DNA of 64,000 bases from Hawksworthiomyces lignivorus (lineage: Eukaryota; Ascomycota; Sordariomycetes; Ophiostomatales; Ophiostomataceae), in the NCBI GenBank assembly GCA_002917075.1, contig NTMA01000045.1, positions 1-64,000 on the forward strand. Direction: 5' to 3'. Of the stretch, positions 59,324 to 64,000 are shown piece by piece (position 1 is the stretch's first letter; each line of letters opens with the position of its first letter). The notes under the pieces were generated by a model. It was not told the origin of the DNA. It did no database searches and saw only the letters and a program-made list of their open reading frames with translations. A program made the position numbers and the translations under genes.

Positions 59324-60725
59324 TTAGGCCTTCGCCTTCTTAGCAAAGGCATCGATAAAGGCGGCCAGCTTCTCAGCGCCGGCAACAGGGATGGAGTTGT
59401 ACAGGGAGGCCCGAAGGCCGCCCACAGATCTGTGGCCCTTGAGCCCCGTGAGGCCCAGGGCGGTCGCCTCACTGAGGAAAGCTTTCTCGGCGTCGTCGTT
59501 GCCGGCGACGACGACGCGGAACACGACGTTCATGCGCGAGCGGGCGGCCTTGACAGGGCTGATGCGGTAGACGTCTGGGTGGGCGTCGAGGGCGGCGTAG
59601 ACTAGCTCGGCCTTGTGCTTGGAGATCTTCTCCTGGCCGGCGGCCTTATCGGGGTATGTAGCCAGCAGCTTCTTGAGAACCTGGCCGGCAATGTAGACAC
59701 TGGAAGAGGGGAGTTAGCGGGAAGCTACGCAGTGAGAAAGACACGGGGAGTAAAGCAGATTGCGAGCGAGCTAAAGAGATGTAAGAGAAAGAGGGAGGGA
59801 GAAAAAAAGCGTACTCAAAGATGCTCAGCGTGTTGTACAGGCTGTCGTTCTTGGCGATGGTCTCGTAGGACAGGACGATGGGGCCCAGCGGCAGGCCGAG
59901 GGCGCGGATGAGGGCAGGCGACGGCTGGGGCAGCAGGTTCTTCTTGACGACGGCGACGGTGATGCCGGTGGAGCCGAGGTTCTTCTGGGCGCCGAAGAAG
60001 AAGATGCCGTAGCGGTCGACCTGGACGGGCCGCGAGAGGATGTTGCTGGACATGTCAGCGACGACGGGCCCGCTGGTGGCGGCGGTCAGGGCCGGGGGCA
60101 GGTCGCCGATCTCGATGCCGTCGACCGTCTCGTTGGAGCAGAGATAGACCAGGGCCGGGTTCGGCGACAGCTTCCAGGTGGCCTCGTCGGGCACGGCGGC
60201 GAACTTGTTGAAGCTGCCGGTGTCGGCAACCTTGCGGCCGTCGGCGGCCAGGTTGACCTTTTCGGGGCCCAGCAGCCGCTGGGCCTCCTGGTACGCCTTG
60301 AGCGACCAGCTGCCCGTCACGACGTAGTCGAGGCGCAGCTCCTCATCCACCTTGCGGCGCAGCGCCGCCAGCAGCGCCGGGTCGGCGTCGTCGTCCGGCA
60401 GCCCCTCCTTCTGCACCAGCGCGTTCCGCTCCCGCAGCACCCAGGACCCCACCAGGTTGTACACGACGGCAGAGAACTCGCCCGTGCCGCCGCCCTGCAT
60501 GATGACGACCTCGTAGTCCGCCGTTGGCACGTCCAAGAAGGTCGCCAGGTCGGCCCGCATGTCGCGCACGATGCCCGAGGCGAGCGCGGAGCGGTGGGAG
60601 ATCTCAGCGAGACCCAGGCCCTCGTGTTCGTAGTCTACCAGCGCCTGCGCGGCCTTCTCGAGCGTGTCCGTCGGCAAGAGCGCCGGGCCGGCCCCGAAAT
60701 ATGTGATGTCTTCGCGTGACGGCAT
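59324..60725 (-). CDS. SER1: Phosphoserine aminotransferase
   Basis: Two exons (60725-59815, 59699-59324; 115-base intron) encode 428 residues, matching the family. It catalyses 3-phosphohydroxypyruvate + glutamate to phosphoserine + 2-oxoglutarate, the second step of serine synthesis from glycolysis. The start TYFGAGPALLPTDTLEKAA and VIMQGGGTGEFSAVVYNL are typical. The PLP lysine is in FFFGAQKNLGSTG. The C-terminus carries the substrate-loop GHRSVGGLRASLYN with the phosphate-binding Arg/His. It is cytosolic. A Gcn4-type site lies 311 bases upstream of the start, so general amino-acid control is likely. Confidence 0.95.
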
Positions 60726-62300
60726 TTTCTTCCTTCGTGGAGCTTCACGCCAACCAAGGGAGGGGGAAAGGTGGTGAATATTTTAGTGTGAAGATAGGAT
60801 GCGTACCGAAAGAAAGGTATTCCGGTTTTTCTTTGCTCGCTTCGGCCTATATATGTATGCTTTCTTCTGAGACGGTTCTCCTAGAATGCAACGGCAATGG
60901 TCAGTCATATCCAGCTAGGCGCAAAAGCCGGTGTCGGAATGCGCTATGGAGTTTTACGTTAATAGTTTCAGTCATCCCAACCACAGAGCTCTCCATTGAC
61001 AACTGAAAATTAGCGGCCAACCACTGGCCACGACGTGACTCATTTTTATTTTCAGCTTCATCTTATTTGTGCCACTGCTTTTTCTCTCTGCTACCCCTCT
61101 CCCCCAAGTTTTTTGCATTAGCTGCCCTGTACAGAATCGAACCTCTGGGGAGGGTCCAGCAATATGGGAGGCGAATGGGGTTACGTCAAAGAACATATTT
61201 TGAGCGGTCAGCCAATAAAGCACACAAGTGACTAGACTCTATTAGAGTGTAAGATACAAGGAGAGACGGGCGTGGTGACCGTCAAGGAACAAGGCGACAG
61301 AGTAAAAATGCACAACCGAATCGAGGAACGTGGGGTAAATTGGAGCATCGAGCTGCCGCTGGCCTGTGGGGGCGCTCCCTAATACATCTCAATCTCCAAG
61401 CCAAGTGTTCGGTTTCTGCTTTTCTTATTGATTTTTTTTTGGGGCGGCAAACGGGGCTGTTCGCTAATAATAATATGCCGCAGAGGAAGAAAAACAGGCA
61501 GTGAGACAGTTTGGCTGAAAAATACATCGAGTGATAGTTGAAGGCGCAATGCTTTATCGTTATTTTTGGCCATCATTTTCAATTTCGGTTTTGTTTCATT
61601 TCTGCACTCGGCTCACAGGATCTCAGGATTCCAAGGGTAGCTTCTATTCGAGTCTTGTCTTCGCATTTCTTCTTTCCCCTGTCGTCTCTGGCTTGTCAGC
61701 AATATCACCAGGCAGGTGGAGTGCGAAGAAGCACGAGACAGAAGACATTGTGTGAGAGACAACATTCGTGTGCGAAGCAGCGGCAAAGAAGCATATTTTC
61801 TTAAAATAAGCAATAACATGAACGGTGTCTCCTTTATAAGCTGCATCTCATATGGTAGTGATATAAGCCAAAATTCACACAAAAAGCGAATAGAAAAGTA
61901 AGAATTGGGCTGCATTATCCAACTACGGGTCCAACAGTATCGAAGCAAATCGTCGCGGTGGCGGAAAGGCCCGTACAAAAAACCAAAATATAATGAAACA
62001 TCAAAAGTCGTGTGAAAAGACAGCTCATGCGACGCCAGAACCAGCTCGTAGTCGCCGGCGTATCTTTTCTTGCGTGGAGAGACTGCAACAGTATATATCG
62101 CAAGAGCACCCATGGATCCCCCTTTTATAGACGTGGCACAAGCCCTATGCTGCCGTTGTTTTGATCCGCCCGCTTCAATGACAATAATAAAAAAACATTA
62201 GGCCCAGGCATATGAAAAAAATTTGCGACAAGACGCGAAGCGTGACAACCGTGCCAAAGAGTTAAAAAAAAAAAAGTCGTTGGCTGTGTCATCTGCCTCA
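60726..62300. other. Intergenic upstream of phosphoserine aminotransferase
   Basis: It contains the promoter of the aminotransferase gene and the 3' flank of calcineurin A. No gene is supported. Confidence 0.5.
61036..61042. promoter_or_regulatory. Gcn4/CPC1-type site TGACTCA
   Basis: The exact heptamer TGACTCA is the binding site of Gcn4/CpcA/CPC1 bZIP factors. It lies 311 bases upstream of a serine biosynthesis gene, a usual target of general amino-acid control. Binding is not shown. Confidence 0.5.
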
Positions 62301-63971
62301 TTACTTGCGATCACTGGGTATCACCAAGTCAATAAAGGAACGACGAGAGGGGCAGTCGAAATACAAACGTAGGGCGGGAACAGCGGTACTCACGTGCTGA
62401 GTCGTCTCGACAGCGTCTGGAGCTTCTTGTCGTTGTCGGCTTCCTTCGTAGCTCTCTCCAGAGCCTGCTGCAGGTCTTCTTCGTTCTGGCGCACGACCTC
62501 CTCGTGGCTGGGCGGCAGACGCTCGTTCTGCAGATCCACCTTGCGGGCATCCTCAAAACTGCTAATGGCATTCTTGATGCCTTCTGCGCCAAGCATCAGC
62601 GTACCCGCAGGTAGGCGGCCGCCGGTAACAGTCTTGAGCTCCGTGACACGCTCCGACTCCTCGCGCAGGACCTGGAACACACGTGACAGTCGTCCGATGG
62701 CCAGGATCTTGTTCTTGATCGCGCGACGCTTGAACTCGATCGATTCGGGATCCTGGCTGCCAAAGCCAGGTGTGACCGGTGGCGATGCCGGGCCTGGCGA
62801 CGTGGTCGGCGCCTCGTCCCTGAGTTCCTCCTCAGAGCACGTGCTCAGAATGGCAATCAGCATGTCCGTGATCTTCTCGCCGACGAAGGGCAACGACCAC
62901 GTGAAGACGTCCATGAAGTTCGGCAGCCAGTAGGGATGCGGCGTGCAGTTGAATTGCCGGATGTTCATAACATTGTTCTCGTACTTGAGCACAGCAGCCT
63001 TGTTGTTGTATACATCGAGGTAATTGGGTGCAGAGAAGATAGTCATGACGCTCGGGAAGCCGGTTGTGCGGGTCTTGCGGTACATGCGGTAGCCGGCATC
63101 TTGTGCCTCGTGGGCGCGGATGATGGAGAGGAGGTTGTTCTTCTCCAGGAAGGCACAGGCCGCCTGGTACGAGAAGAAGTAGGAGCAGCCGCGCACGTGG
63201 TTGTGAAGGAAATAGTCGCTGGTCTTCTCCTGGCCGAAGTCTTCGAGCGGGTCCGCCCAGAGAATGTCGCACATGAGACCCTGCGTTGGCGGTTCCCGAA
63301 AGCGGTCAATCTGGCATTGTCAGCAAGGCCCTTTGCTTGGTGAATGAGAAGAGGCAGATTAGTTGGCGCGGCGAAGCTCACCTTTTTCAGATCATCCAGA
63401 GTGTGCAGCTCCGGGCTGAGGCCACCGTGGATGCAGAGAAACTGCTTGTTCATGACGGCTGCTAGAGGCAGGGCACAGAAGGACTCCATGCAGGCATCGT
63501 AGACGGTCTCAGAGTATTTGTGCTTGCACTCCAGCTTGAAGGTGAAGTAGTCGGTCAAATGTCTGCACTCGTGGTTTCCGCGCAGCAGCCACAGGGTCTT
63601 GGGGTAGTGGATCTTGAGCGACCACAGGTACAGCACGCACTCGATGCTGAAGTAGCCTCGGTCGACGTAGTCGCCGAGGAAGAGGTAGCGAGTCTCGGCC
63701 GGGTCCCCTCCGACCTCGAAGAGCTTCATGAGGTCATAGTACTGGCCGTGAACGTCACCGCAGACAGTGATGGGCGCATCCATCTCGAGAAGGTTTGGCT
63801 CGGCCTTCAGCAGCTCGGTACCTTTCTGGATGATCCACAACGCTTGCTCTTCGGTAAGGCGGCCCTCCCGATAGAAGTGCTGCTTGAGGAAGGTAATATT
63901 GGGCTTCGTGTGAGTCTCATCATGGAAAAATTGCTCGTCTGTTGGCTTGTATGTAGCGGGTGCTTGAACAT
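62301..63971 (-). CDS. cnaA: Calcineurin A (protein phosphatase 2B catalytic subunit), 5' part outside window
   Basis: Three visible exons (63971-63382, 63310-62394, 62313-62301) encode about 505 residues; a 5' acceptor at 63972 shows that at least one upstream exon lies beyond the window. The phosphatase core has GDVHGQ, GDYVDRG, RGNHE and HGGLSPE metal-binding motifs. Next are the calcineurin-B-binding helix ([18 protein letters not shown]), a calmodulin-binding segment ([18 protein letters not shown]) and an autoinhibitory segment ([18 protein letters not shown]). It is the Ca2+/calmodulin-activated Ser/Thr phosphatase of Ca2+ signalling and the target of FK506/cyclosporin complexes. A 13-base last exon (after an 80-base intron with GTGAGT donor) would end the protein LSTDRK; reading through instead ends LST. 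Confidence 0.94.
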
Positions 63972-64000
63972 CTGAATTGACAGATAACTTCGGTTAGTGA

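Noticed and set aside
1..64000. CRISPR arrays, bacterial operons, rRNA genes
   Set aside because: No repeat-spacer arrays or rRNA-like sequence; intron structure shows a eukaryotic fungus.

Overview
The window is nuclear DNA of a filamentous ascomycete. Evidence: most genes carry short introns (mostly 50-130 bases, GTRNGY donors, CTRAC-like branch points, YAG acceptors), and there are HET, NB-ARC/TPR, Zn2Cys6, DUF3425-bZIP, TRI12-like MFS and DUF3632 families. A Sordariomycete, perhaps Hypocreales, fits best, but that is a guess from gene content. No rRNA, intact tRNA, CRISPR array or complete transposon was seen.

1-18 kb is an incompatibility/cell-death island. A TPR-type NLR (972-5013, minus) is divergent from a DUF7580 + subtilisin gene (5589-8791, plus). 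Next comes a single-exon gasdermin-like pore-former (9475-10320, plus). Subtilisin-gasdermin pairs are the known fungal pyroptosis-like module (HET-Q2/HET-Q1 type); here an NLR shares the protease promoter region. Beyond it are relics of a HET gene and of an NWD40-type NLR, then an intact GC-rich HET gene (13397-15439), an SDR pseudogene, a photolyase-like fragment and a tRNA-like repeat.

17.7-45.3 kb is a metabolic block without a PKS or NRPS backbone. It holds an MFS pump, a bZIP factor, two NtaA/DszA-type flavin monooxygenases, a CYP504-like P450, an Old Yellow Enzyme with altered active-site residues, a Zn2Cys6 regulator, a zinc-free MDR/enoyl reductase, an amino-acid permease and an acyl-CoA ligase. 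Together they suggest uptake or efflux, oxidation and CoA activation of an aromatic or N/S-containing compound.

46.5-64 kb is mostly housekeeping: a giant GHKL-ATPase protein with a C-terminal HExxH motif, a degenerate SDR, a DUF3632 gene, a coiled-coil pseudogene, phosphoserine aminotransferase (Gcn4-type site upstream) and calcineurin A, cut by the window end. Exon boundaries were worked out by hand from splice signals and reading frame; all completed models give whole-codon lengths.
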